A stretch of DNA of 64,000 bases from Peribacillus sp044761665 (GTDB taxonomy: Bacteria > Bacillota > Bacilli > Bacillales > DSM-1321), in the NCBI RefSeq assembly GCF_044761665.1, contig NZ_JBIWCW010000004.1:248001-312000 (forward strand), given 5' to 3'. The notes beneath the pieces are model-generated. The model was not told the DNA's origin and made no database searches. It saw only the letters and a list, made by a program, of their open reading frames with translations. The translations under genes and the position numbers were made by a program. Shown piece after piece: positions 26,534-34,845 of this stretch. Each line of letters begins with the position of its first letter. Positions within the stretch are counted from its first letter, which is position 1.

Positions 26534-27517
26534 TCAATATTCAGCTAGTTCTCTCATCGCCTTCTCCACCTTATCGGGTGTGACCATAAAATGCTTTTCC
26601 ATTGTAGGAGCATAAGGCATGGCAGGGATATCAGGACCAGCCAACCTCTTGATGGGGGCATCCAAATCAAATAAGCAGTGCTCGGCAATGATGGCTGCAA
26701 CCTCACTCATTATGCTACCTTCTTTATTATCTTCCGTAACAAGCAGGACCTTGCCTGTTTTGGAGGCCGCTTCCATGATCGCTTCCTTATCTAACGGATA
26801 TACGGTGCGCAAATCTAAAATATGCGCCGAGATACCATCCATTGCTAATTTTTCCGCTGCCTGGAGTGCAAAATGCACACAAAGACCATAGGTTATGACC
26901 GTAATGTCCTCTCCCTCTCTTTTCACATCCGCTTTGCCGATTGGAAGCACATAATCATCCGCCGGCACTTCGCCTTTAATCAAACGGTATGCACGCTTAT
27001 GCTCGAAGAAAAGCACAGGATCTTCATCGCGAATGGCCGCCTTAAGCAAACCCTTTACATCATATGGAGTGGAAGGCATCACGATTTTCAGGCCTGGTTG
27101 ATTCGCGAACATTGCCTCGACAGATTGGGAATGATATAGGGCACCATGGACCCCGCCACCATAAGGAGCGCGTATGACCATTGGACAGTTCCAATCATTA
27201 TTGGAACGATAGCGGATTTTTGCCGCTTCGGATACGATTTGGTTAACCGCTGGCATGATAAAATCAGCAAATTGGATTTCAGCAATCGGACGGAGTCCAT
27301 ACATGGCAGCTCCAATGCCCACACCAGCTATCGCCGACTCTGCAAGTGGCGTGTCTAGGACCCTTGCTTCTCCAAATTGTTCATATAATCCATTTGTCGC
27401 TTTAAAGACTCCGCCTTTTTTCCCAACGTCCTCCCCCAAAATGAATACACGCGAATCTCTCTCCATCTCTTCTCTCATTGCCATCGTTACCGCATCTATA
27501 TAAGAAATCACTGCCAT
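26534..27517 (-). CDS. bkdAB: branched-chain 2-oxoacid dehydrogenase E1 beta
   Basis: This is the beta subunit of the thiamine-diphosphate-dependent decarboxylase. The 327 residues show the transketolase pyrimidine-binding and C-terminal domains: FILGEDVGKKGGVFKATNGL, DTPLAESAIAGVGIGAAMYGLRPIAEIQF, APYGGGVHGALYHSQSVEA, LLVTEDNKEGSIMSEVA. It begins MAVISYIDAVTMAMREEMER behind a GGGGGG ribosome site, 12 bases after bkdAA. Confidence 0.93.
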   Translation of the reverse strand: MAVISYIDAVTMAMREEMERDSRVFILGEDVGKKGGVFKATNGLYEQFGEARVLDTPLAESAIAGVGIGAAMYGLRPIAEIQFADFIMPAVNQIVSEAAKIRYRSNNDWNCPMVIRAPYGGGVHGALYHSQSVEAMFANQPGLKIVMPSTPYDVKGLLKAAIRDEDPVLFFEHKRAYRLIKGEVPADDYVLPIGKADVKREGEDITVITYGLCVHFALQAAEKLAMDGISAHILDLRTVYPLDKEAIMEAASKTGKVLLVTEDNKEGSIMSEVAAIIAEHCLFDLDAPIKRLAGPDIPAMPYAPTMEKHFMVTPDKVEKAMRELAEY

Positions 27518-27529
27518 CTTTTTCCCCCC

Positions 27530-28525
27530 TTACTTTTGTTCATAAACATGATCCATAGCGCTCTCCGCTTTAGGATATGGTGCAAGCTCTGCATAATCTG
27601 TTGCTTCGTTCACTATTTTCATCACATCATCATTAAGTTGTTTTTCCAGGTTTTCATCCATGATACCCGTTTCCTTTAAGTACGCACCAAAAGTTCTGAT
27701 GGAATCTTTTGTTTTCGCTTCTGCCACTTCTTCCGCTTCACGATAACTACGGTCGTCATCATCACTTGAATGGGGAGTGAGCCTATATGAAACGGTTTCA
27801 ATTAAAGTAGGACCTTCTCCTCTACGGGCACGATCAGCTGCTTCTTTCACAGCTTTATAAACCTCCAACGGGTCATTGCCATCCACCGTAATACCAGGCA
27901 TCCCATAACCAATAGCCCGATCGGAGACTTTTTCACAGGAAAGCTGTTTCGATATAGGTACAGAAATTGCATATTGGTTATTTTCACACATAAAGATGAC
28001 AGGAAGCTTGTGAACACCTGCAAAATTGGCACCTTCATGAAAATCACCTTGATTCGAGGATCCTTCTCCGAACGTGACGAATGTAACCAAGTCCTTCCCC
28101 TCCATTTTGCCTGCAAGGGCGATGCCTACTGCGTGCGGTACCTGTGTAGTGACAGGTGAAGAACCAGTAACGATTCGGTTTTTCTTTTGTCCGAAATGAC
28201 CTGGCATTTGTCTTCCTCCTGAATTGGGATCTTCCGCTTTAGCAAATCCGGAAAGCATTAATTCTTTTGCAGTCATTCCAAAAGACAACACCACACCAAC
28301 ATCCCTATAATAGGGTAATGCGTAATCCTTTTCCCGATCCAAGGCAAAAGAAGCCCCGACTTGTGCAGCTTCCTGCCCCTGACAAGAAATCACAAAGGGA
28401 ATTTTCCCGGAACGGTTCAAGAGCCACATCCGTTCATCCATCCTACGGGACAACAGCATTGTCCGGTACATATCTAAAACAGTTTCATCATTTAAGCCCA
28501 ATTGTTGATGACGTGTTTCTGCCAT
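27530..28525 (-). CDS. bkdAA: branched-chain 2-oxoacid dehydrogenase E1 alpha
   Basis: This is the thiamine-diphosphate-binding alpha subunit. The family motif GEGSSNQGDFHEGANFA, closing with the Mg2+-coordinating CENNQYAISVP, is intact. YRLTPHSSDDDDRSYR is the phosphorylation-loop region of E1 alpha proteins. I start at ATG 28525 (MAETRHQQLGL, 331 residues), 10 bases after GGAGGAGG; an upstream TTG is too close. It sits between lpdV and bkdAB with short gaps. Confidence 0.93.
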   Translation of the reverse strand: MAETRHQQLGLNDETVLDMYRTMLLSRRMDERMWLLNRSGKIPFVISCQGQEAAQVGASFALDREKDYALPYYRDVGVVLSFGMTAKELMLSGFAKAEDPNSGGRQMPGHFGQKKNRIVTGSSPVTTQVPHAVGIALAGKMEGKDLVTFVTFGEGSSNQGDFHEGANFAGVHKLPVIFMCENNQYAISVPISKQLSCEKVSDRAIGYGMPGITVDGNDPLEVYKAVKEAADRARRGEGPTLIETVSYRLTPHSSDDDDRSYREAEEVAEAKTKDSIRTFGAYLKETGIMDENLEKQLNDDVMKIVNEATDYAELAPYPKAESAMDHVYEQK

Positions 28526-28546
28526 TATCAAAAAACCTCCTCCTTT

Positions 28547-29968
28547 TTATGAGTGAATGGCAAGGCCATCCACCGCGAGAGCTGCCTCCCCTATTGCTTC
28601 AGAAAGACTTGGGTGGGGGTGAATCGTGTTTGCCACTTCCCAAGGTGTGGCATCGAGCACTTTCGCCAAGCCTGCTTCGGAAATCATGTCTGTTACATGT
28701 GGACCGATCATATGGATACCAAGAATATCATTCGTTTTTTTATCTGAGATAATTTTGACAAAGCCGTCTGTTTCCCCAAAAACAAGCGCTTTACCTACCG
28801 CCCGGAACGGGAACTTTCCGATTTTCAACTCGTATCCATCCTTTTTTGCTTGTTCTTCTGTCAGGCCAACACTTGCTGCTTCGGGACTGGAATAAATGCA
28901 TTTCGAAATAAGCGAATAATCTATCTCTTTCGGCTTTTCCCCTGCAATATGTTCAACGGCTGCCAATCCTTCATGGGAAGCGACATGGGCAAGCTGCAAT
29001 CCCCCAATGCAATCACCAATGGCGTACATGTGTGTCTCTTTCGTTTGGAAAAACTCATTTGTCACTATGAATCCATTCTCTATGACGATCTCAGTATTAT
29101 CAAGCCCAATCGATTCAAGATTTGCCGTTCTCCCAACAGATATCAACAGTTTATCCGCCTTGAATTCCTCGACTGTTCCGTTTACTTCTGCACAAATATA
29201 CACTGATTTATCTTTTTTCAGGGTCTCTGGCAACACTTTAGCCCCTGTATAAAAAGCAATACCCTTTTTCTTTAATATCCGAAGCATTTCATCAGAAACC
29301 TCATGATCTTCGGTTGGAATGATTTTATCTGCGTACTCAAGTACCGTTACTTCCACCCCAAAATCATTTAACATCGAGGCCCATTCCACACCTATAACGC
29401 CGCCTCCGACTATGATCATCGATTTTGGCAAACTATCCAACTGAAGCGCTTCATCGGAAGTTAGGACGAATTCGCCATCTACCGCTAAACCTGGTAATGA
29501 CTTTGGACGGGAGCCCGTAGCGATGATGATATTCTGTGGAATCAGCATTTCATTTTCACTGCCATCATTCATTTCCACAGAAATTGTTCCAGGTATCGGT
29601 GAAAATATAGAGGGTCCAAGTATACGGCCTATCCCTTCATACACTGCGATTTTCCCTTGCTTCATTAAGTGCTGAACCCCTCTATACAACTGATCGACAA
29701 CTTTATTTTTCCGCTCCTGCACCTTTTTGAAATCAACATTCACATTTGACGTGAAGACACCGAATTCTTCACTTTTTAATGCGGTTTGATAAACCTCTGC
29801 GCTTCTTAAAAGCGCTTTAGAGGGAATGCATCCTTTATGTAAACATGTCCCGCCTAATTTTCCTTTTTCCACAATAGCGGTTTTCAAACCGAGTTGTGCT
29901 GCCCGGATTGCGGCAACATATCCACCGGTTCCTCCGCCAAGAATGACAAGATCGTATTCTTCAGCCAT
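28547..29968 (-). CDS. lpdV: dihydrolipoyl dehydrogenase (E3) of the bkd complex
   Basis: This enzyme reoxidises dihydrolipoyl groups with NAD+. The FAD motif LGGGTGGYVAAIRAAQLG, redox disulfide GGTCLHKGCIPSKALL, NAD motif IVGGGVIGVEWAS and C-terminal catalytic HPHPSLSEAIGEAA are all present. ATG 29968 (MAEEYDLVILGG, 473 residues) is seven bases from GGAGG; the ATG two codons upstream is one base away. In B. subtilis buk lies between bcd and lpdV; here the 67-bp gap holds only a hairpin. Confidence 0.93.
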   Translation of the reverse strand: MAEEYDLVILGGGTGGYVAAIRAAQLGLKTAIVEKGKLGGTCLHKGCIPSKALLRSAEVYQTALKSEEFGVFTSNVNVDFKKVQERKNKVVDQLYRGVQHLMKQGKIAVYEGIGRILGPSIFSPIPGTISVEMNDGSENEMLIPQNIIIATGSRPKSLPGLAVDGEFVLTSDEALQLDSLPKSMIIVGGGVIGVEWASMLNDFGVEVTVLEYADKIIPTEDHEVSDEMLRILKKKGIAFYTGAKVLPETLKKDKSVYICAEVNGTVEEFKADKLLISVGRTANLESIGLDNTEIVIENGFIVTNEFFQTKETHMYAIGDCIGGLQLAHVASHEGLAAVEHIAGEKPKEIDYSLISKCIYSSPEAASVGLTEEQAKKDGYELKIGKFPFRAVGKALVFGETDGFVKIISDKKTNDILGIHMIGPHVTDMISEAGLAKVLDATPWEVANTIHPHPSLSEAIGEAALAVDGLAIHS

Positions 29969-29985
29969 GCCCATTCCTCCAGTTG

Positions 29986-30021
29986 GAAATTCCTGTGTTC
30001 ATCTTGAATCACAGGAATTTC
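29986..30021 (-). other. perfect intercistronic hairpin between bcd and lpdV
   Basis: GAAATTCCTGTG (29986-29997) pairs perfectly with CACAGGAATTTC (30010-30021) around a 12-base loop. It lies 20 bases past the bcd stop and five bases before the lpdV ribosome site. No T run follows. It may stabilise the bcd 3' end, attenuate lpdV expression, or mark the join where buk is missing. Confidence 0.7.
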
Positions 30022-30041
30022 ATGTTGTTTTATATATTGTA

Positions 30042-31139
30042 TCATTTTCGTCGATTCAAGATATGTTTCTCATCACGTAAAAATTGACTTCTTGAGTTGC
30101 GCATTCTTTCAATCCGTTCCTCTGCCATTCGATCTGCTGCTTTATATGTCGGGATTTTATCGCGTTTCGCAATGTCAATGACCCTTTCAATGTTATCATA
30201 AACACCTTCTACTTTTTTCATCGCTCTTTCCCGATTATACCCTTTAAGTTCATCTGCAACATTAATGACCCCGCCCGCGTTTATAACATAATCCGGAGCA
30301 TAAATTATGCCTCTTTCATGTATTTGATCACCATGAATGGGCTCCTTCAACTGGTTATTGGCTGCACCAGCAATCACCTTTGCCTTGATTTTGCTTATCG
30401 TTACATCATTTATGACGGCACCTAATGCACACGGTGCATAAATGTCACAGTCCACCCCATATATTTCATCTGGATTCACCGCTTTAGCACCGAATGTCTC
30501 AACAGCCCGATTTACACTCTCTTTATTAATATCAGTGACGATGAGCTTAGCCCCTTCTTCATGCAGATGGCGGCATAGGTTATACGCGACATTACCAACC
30601 CCCTGGACTGCAATTACTTTCCCTTCCAAGGAATCGTTCCCGAAAGCTTCTTTTGCCGCAGCTTTCATACCACGGTATACGCCATAAGCGGTAACAGGAG
30701 ATGGATTACCCGATGAACCAAATTCAGGAGAAATTCCTGTGACATAATCCGTCTCTTCATGAATGAGATCCATATCCTCTACTGTTGTTCCTACATCCTC
30801 AGCTGTGATATACCGACCATTCAAACCTTGGATGTACCTTCCGAACGCCCTGAACATTTCTTCGTTTTTATCTTTACGGGGATCCCCGATAATGACGGTT
30901 TTTCCTCCCCCTAGATTCAAGCCGGCAGCCGCATTTTTATAGGTCATACCCTTTGACAGCCTAAGAGCATCTTCGATAGCTTCTTCTTCTGAAGCATACG
31001 TCCACATTCGCGTGCCTCCAAGGGCTGGGCCCAGAGTCGTATCATGTATCGCGATGATTGCTTTTAGACCTGATTGTTTATCTTGGCAAAATAATAATTG
31101 CTCATAGTCATATCGTTCTAAATAATTAAAAATTTCCAT
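30042..31139 (-). CDS. bcd: leucine (branched-chain amino acid) dehydrogenase
   Basis: This enzyme deaminates Leu, Val and Ile to 2-oxoacids with NAD+, supplying the bkd complex. Substrate and catalytic motifs are GPALGGTRMW, LSKGMTYKNAAAGLNLGGGKTVI with the catalytic Lys, and the coenzyme motif GVGNVAYNLC; NNQL and APDYVINAGG follow. I start at ATG 31139 (MEIFNYLERYDYEQ, 365 residues) behind AAGGGGG. The open frame extends 22 codons further into non-conserved sequence. It is the first gene after the sigma-54 promoter. Confidence 0.93.
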   Translation of the reverse strand: MEIFNYLERYDYEQLLFCQDKQSGLKAIIAIHDTTLGPALGGTRMWTYASEEEAIEDALRLSKGMTYKNAAAGLNLGGGKTVIIGDPRKDKNEEMFRAFGRYIQGLNGRYITAEDVGTTVEDMDLIHEETDYVTGISPEFGSSGNPSPVTAYGVYRGMKAAAKEAFGNDSLEGKVIAVQGVGNVAYNLCRHLHEEGAKLIVTDINKESVNRAVETFGAKAVNPDEIYGVDCDIYAPCALGAVINDVTISKIKAKVIAGAANNQLKEPIHGDQIHERGIIYAPDYVINAGGVINVADELKGYNRERAMKKVEGVYDNIERVIDIAKRDKIPTYKAADRMAEERIERMRNSRSQFLRDEKHILNRRK

Positions 31140-31310
31140 AAAGGAATCCCCCTTAGATGTTTTCATGCTAGACAGATAAAGAGAGGCTGAACTATGAATC
31201 CCCATTCTTTTCTGTTAAGCCGTCTTTTTGAATGATGTTCTATTGCCACCATGTTAGTTTTCAGTTTCAAAAATGGTTACCTAGAAAAAATATTTTTCCA
31301 ATTACTAACA

Positions 31311-31326
31311 TGCAAAATTCATGCCA
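31311..31326 (-). promoter_or_regulatory. sigma-54 (SigL) promoter of the bcd-lpdV-bkd operon
   Basis: TGGCATGAATTTTGCA on the minus strand matches the -24/-12 consensus TGGCAC-N5-TTGCA with a single difference and exactly ten bases between the GG and GC doublets. It lies about 170 bases before the bcd start, downstream of the gene for the sigma-54 activator BkdR. B. subtilis transcribes bkd with SigL and BkdR, so this is a well-founded assignment. Confidence 0.88.
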
Positions 31327-31488
31327 AAAAAACAAAGACTAATGGAAAATTAGCAAAGTGGGATTGATTCCAGGAACTAAACGGGTATCAGGCAAGGACT
31401 CCCTCGTTTGAAATTTTTAAATGAATCCAATAATTTCATTTTCCTGTCATCCATCACCAACAATAACCATGCATTTTTTTTCATGTTT

Positions 31489-31502
31489 TGCAATTAATTG
31501 CA
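31489..31502. promoter_or_regulatory. 14-bp perfect palindrome, candidate BkdR upstream activating site
   Basis: TGCAATTAATTGCA is a perfect palindrome 11 bases past the bkdR stop, with its centre about 170 bp upstream of the sigma-54 -24 element. That position and symmetry suit the enhancer site of a Fis-type activator. No binding data are available here. Confidence 0.5.
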
Positions 31503-31513
31503 CGCAACTTATT

Positions 31514-33574
31514 TCACAGTTCCAGTTTCTCCATCTTGTAATATAAATTTCTGACAGATATACCAAGCGCCTTCGCTGTAAGGGTCTTATTCCCTTTATA
31601 CATATGTATCGCTTCCTTGATAACCTTCGCTTCATGCCTATCTATTATTTCCACGAGCGTTTGACCCGATACGTAAGCCTCAGGTCTTGCTGCTTTCTCC
31701 TGTTTTAAAGGAACATTATCTTCAATGAAATCCGGAATGTGCTGAATATCAATCATTGTCTCGGTTAGCTTCATGAAAATGATCGTTCTCCCTAAAATAT
31801 TTTCAAGTTCTCTAACATTACCGGGCCAATCGTAACCCTGCAATTTTTTAATTGCTTCTTCTGTAATACCTTCAATGCTTCGCCCATATTCCTGGTTAAT
31901 TTTATGAATTAAATGTTCTGCCAGTTCTTTTATGTCTCCTTTTCTCTTCCGCAATGGAGCAATGAAAATGGGCATACGATTTAAACGGAAATACAGATCC
32001 TCTCGGAAAGTTCCCTTTCCAATCGCTTGTTCTAGGTTGATATTGGTTGCAGCGATGACTCTGACATCGATTGGGATTGGATTGGTCCCGCCCACTCTAA
32101 TGAGTTCTTGTTCCTGTAGTACCCGAAGTAATTTAGCCTGGATACTCGCCGGTAACTCACCAATTTCATCCAAGAATATACTTCCATGATTGGCTTCCTC
32201 AAAAAGTCCGGTCTTCCCTCCTCTTCTTGCCCCTGTAAAGGCTCCTTCTTCATAACCGAATAATTCACTTTCTAGCAATGATTCCGATATTGCTGCACAA
32301 TTGACGCGCACGAATTTATCGAACTTCCTGTCACTTTCATTGTGGATGGCATGGGCAAACAGCTCCTTGCCTGTCCCTGATTCCCCTCTCAAAAGGACAG
32401 TAGCTGGCGTTCTGGCAGACAATTTAGCCTGCTCAATAGGAAGCGTCATTTCTTCAGAAGCTCCAATGATATCAACAAAAGTATATTTAGCCTGAAGTGT
32501 CCGGATAATTTGCCGTGCTCGTTTCAATTCATGAGTTAATGATTGAATTTCAGAAACGTCATGAATGACTCCGACGCTCCCTTTCAATACTCCCTCGACA
32601 ATGATGGGGGCAACATTGACAATCACTTCTTTATGTTTTGGTCCAACACGCATGTTGACTCCGCGAACCGGCGTTTTAGTCTTGAGTACTTTCATATGCA
32701 TGCTTTCCCCTTCATAAATATCAATGGCCGCGGGTTTACCAATTACTTGATTTTTGGTCAAGCCTGTTATTCTAGAGTAAGCTGGATTGATCAATAAGCC
32801 GCATCCCTGATCATCCACCACGGATATCGCCTCGTCACTAGATTGAATAATCGCTTCGAGCATGGTCTGGACCTCTTTTAAGTCCGTTATCTGTTCAGCT
32901 AATTTCACCGCTTCTGTTCTTTCCTTAAACAACGAGAACGCGCCAATAATCTCATTTTCTGAACTTACTAAAGGAATTCTGGATGTAATGACATCCATTC
33001 CTGCCCCTTTGATTGAAATGTGTTGGTTTTCTTCCCGCTCTCCAGTTTCCATCACCCTCAATAATCCACTTGAAGGGATAATCTCCAGAATATGTTTCCC
33101 AATCACCGCTTCCCTTTTTGTATTCGTTATTCGTTCCGCACTATTATTGAATATGGTGACATAACCCTCCCGATCAATTACAAGCATTCCTTCATTGGTT
33201 GCATTAAGTATCAAGTTCCTGTTGGCCGATACATTCTCCAACGTGTTAATGAGTTTATTTTTCTCTTCAAAGAGGTTAGCAAGGATATGGGCAACACTAC
33301 CAGGAATCAAAATGGTTTGCTTCCCCATTTTCATCTTAATCTCCTCAAAAACGGTAGGGTCCCCTGTCGTATCAATAATGATATCCAATTCCCTAGCCAT
33401 TACACTGTTCCAATTTGTCACTGTTCTAACCTTTAGTGCTTTTGCAGCTAAGATTCCTTCGGCTGCCTCGTTGGTATCAGCCATACAAACGATAAAAAAA
33501 GCATCAATTTCAGACATGAGCTCTAATACTGCCCTTCCCCCTTTTCCTCCTCCTACAATCATTACCTTCTGCAT
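31514..33574 (-). CDS. bkdR: sigma-54-dependent transcriptional activator BkdR
   Basis: This 686-residue enhancer-binding protein has an N-terminal Rossmann-like segment (VMIVGGGKGGRAVLELM, IDTTGDPTVFEEI) and two PAS domains at about 115-225 and 240-345. The AAA+ domain has Walker A GESGTGKE, the sigma-54 contact loop GAFTGA and DEIGELPASIQAKLLRVLQE. The C-terminal Fis-type helix-turn-helix is KTLTAKALGISVRNLYYKMEKL. It activates the bkd operon, which lies immediately downstream. ATG is preceded by a GGGGGG ribosome site. Confidence 0.92.
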   Translation of the reverse strand: MQKVMIVGGGKGGRAVLELMSEIDAFFIVCMADTNEAAEGILAAKALKVRTVTNWNSVMARELDIIIDTTGDPTVFEEIKMKMGKQTILIPGSVAHILANLFEEKNKLINTLENVSANRNLILNATNEGMLVIDREGYVTIFNNSAERITNTKREAVIGKHILEIIPSSGLLRVMETGEREENQHISIKGAGMDVITSRIPLVSSENEIIGAFSLFKERTEAVKLAEQITDLKEVQTMLEAIIQSSDEAISVVDDQGCGLLINPAYSRITGLTKNQVIGKPAAIDIYEGESMHMKVLKTKTPVRGVNMRVGPKHKEVIVNVAPIIVEGVLKGSVGVIHDVSEIQSLTHELKRARQIIRTLQAKYTFVDIIGASEEMTLPIEQAKLSARTPATVLLRGESGTGKELFAHAIHNESDRKFDKFVRVNCAAISESLLESELFGYEEGAFTGARRGGKTGLFEEANHGSIFLDEIGELPASIQAKLLRVLQEQELIRVGGTNPIPIDVRVIAATNINLEQAIGKGTFREDLYFRLNRMPIFIAPLRKRKGDIKELAEHLIHKINQEYGRSIEGITEEAIKKLQGYDWPGNVRELENILGRTIIFMKLTETMIDIQHIPDFIEDNVPLKQEKAARPEAYVSGQTLVEIIDRHEAKVIKEAIHMYKGNKTLTAKALGISVRNLYYKMEKLEL

Positions 33575-33674
33575 GAACTTTCCCCCCTGCGATGTTATAC
33601 TATATTTTCATAGTACCATATCACATTCAAAGTCACCGTTCATACATTCCAATCATTTTCTTAATTACATAAAC

Positions 33675-33702
33675 TTGACAAAAATATATTATCCTTTATC
33701 AT
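33675..33702 (+). promoter_or_regulatory. sigma-A promoter of yqzF
   Basis: TTGACA at 33675-33680 and TATCAT at 33697-33702 are separated by 16 bases, 36 bases before the yqzF ATG. Confidence 0.7.
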
Positions 33703-33737
33703 TTTTTATAAGGAATTTTTGGAAGGGACTTGTCTAC

Positions 33738-33974
33738 ATGAATCGATTAATCGCTTTTCTCATCCTTTTTATCCCTGGTGCCTTTGCTGCCTATGGGATT
33801 AAAATAATGCGGGATATGGTATTTGGCATTCTTCAGCCCCCTTATCCGGTACTGTGGCTACAATTTTTGATTGGACTTCTGATTACCATTGGTGGAATAG
33901 CGTTTATCGCTGGCTTTATCCTTCATCGCGATCGTAAAAAAGACAAGGTACAAAGTAGATTTAACAAATTCTAA
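33738..33974 (+). CDS. yqzF: DUF2627 small membrane protein (YqzF)
   Basis: This 78-residue protein has two hydrophobic helices (LIAFLILFIPGAFAAYGI and LWLQFLIGLLITIGGIAFIAGFIL) and a basic tail, HRDRKKDKVQSRFNKF. Length, topology and location divergent from bkdR match B. subtilis YqzF. Function is unknown. The ATG at 33738 follows GGAAGGGA by about 10 bases. The open frame runs further upstream only because it is antisense to bkdR. Its stop codon overlaps the terminator stem. Confidence 0.82.
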   Translation: MNRLIAFLILFIPGAFAAYGIKIMRDMVFGILQPPYPVLWLQFLIGLLITIGGIAFIAGFILHRDRKKDKVQSRFNKF

Positions 33975-34025
33975 AAACAGTGAACGAGGGGCCATGAAAC
34001 ACATGGCCCCTCGTTCACTGTTTTT
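33973..34025. terminator. 24-bp-stem bidirectional terminator between yqzF and yqiK
   Basis: Positions 33973-33996 pair perfectly with 34002-34025 around a five-base loop, with AAAAACAGTGAACGAGGGG in the left arm. The arms start and end in A and T runs, giving termination both ways. The stem includes bases of both stop codons (33972-33974 and 34025-34027). Confidence 0.92.
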
Positions 34026-34756
34026 CAATTTTCAAAGTTTATTCTGACCTTTTTTGCTTTTTCCGGAAAATCGGTGATGATGGCACTGCAGCCCAAGCCA
34101 TATAACCGCTCCATATCCGGTTTTTTATTGATAGTATAGGGTCTAACCAAGATGCCAGCCTTCATCGACGATTGAATGATCCGGTCAGGAGCTGAATGAA
34201 TACTAGGATGGATTGCACTTCCTCCAATCGCCCGTGCATACACCCATGGCATGAATAGACCGTCCCTATATAAAGGCGCCGTTTCTATTTCTGGTGCCAA
34301 CTGGTGACAGTACACTAGACTATAATGATTGAAGGAAGAAATAACGATCCGTTCCTCCATTCCATATGCTCGAATGAGCTGAATAACTTTTTCTTCTAAA
34401 CCTGGATACATAAAAAATGTGTTTTTAAGTTCAATATTGCAAAAAAGATGATTGTTGCACAGCCATATCAATAGTTCTTCAAGTGTAGGAATTCTTTCTT
34501 TAGCTACTTTCCCTTTGAAGGATTGAGCTGCATTCAAGGTTTGTAACTCCTTTAAAGTTCTGTCACTAACAAAACCAGGTGTCCCCGTTATACGGTCCAG
34601 CTTTTCGTCATGAATGATGACCACTTCACCATCTTTTGAAAGTTGTACATCCATTTCGATTCCATCCGCTCCGACACGGGCTGCCTCTTTAAAGGCCAAC
34701 ATCGTATTTTCAGGATGGGTTCCTGATGATCCTCGGTGTGCGAAGATTAACGTCAT
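34025..34756 (-). CDS. yqiK: glycerophosphodiester phosphodiesterase
   Basis: This enzyme hydrolyses glycerophosphodiesters to glycerol 3-phosphate and an alcohol. The TIM-barrel GDPD motifs are FAHRGSSGTHPENTMLAFKEA, GADGIEMDVQLSKDGEVVIIHDE with catalytic residues, NIELKN, and CSAIITDFPEKA near the end. There is no signal peptide, so it is probably cytoplasmic. The chosen ATG 34756 (MTLIFAHRG, 243 residues) is nine bases after GGGGGG; the upstream Met lacks a site. Confidence 0.88.
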   Translation of the reverse strand: MTLIFAHRGSSGTHPENTMLAFKEAARVGADGIEMDVQLSKDGEVVIIHDEKLDRITGTPGFVSDRTLKELQTLNAAQSFKGKVAKERIPTLEELLIWLCNNHLFCNIELKNTFFMYPGLEEKVIQLIRAYGMEERIVISSFNHYSLVYCHQLAPEIETAPLYRDGLFMPWVYARAIGGSAIHPSIHSAPDRIIQSSMKAGILVRPYTINKKPDMERLYGLGCSAIITDFPEKAKKVRINFEN

Positions 34757-34845
34757 AGAAAAGCTGCCCCCCATGAAATTTCAGTAGATCTTCAATTTTA
34801 TGAAAAGAAGCAGCGATTTATTTTGATTCATTAACGTAATTTGAA

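Noticed and set aside
28267..28752. 161-codon plus-strand ORF
   Set aside because: It is a frame shadow of bkdAA and lpdV, rich in unlikely residues, with no ribosome site.
33195..33737. Long plus-strand open frame upstream of yqzF (total 259 codons)
   Set aside because: It is antisense to bkdR. The family-like sequence, ribosome site and promoter all point to the ATG at 33738.
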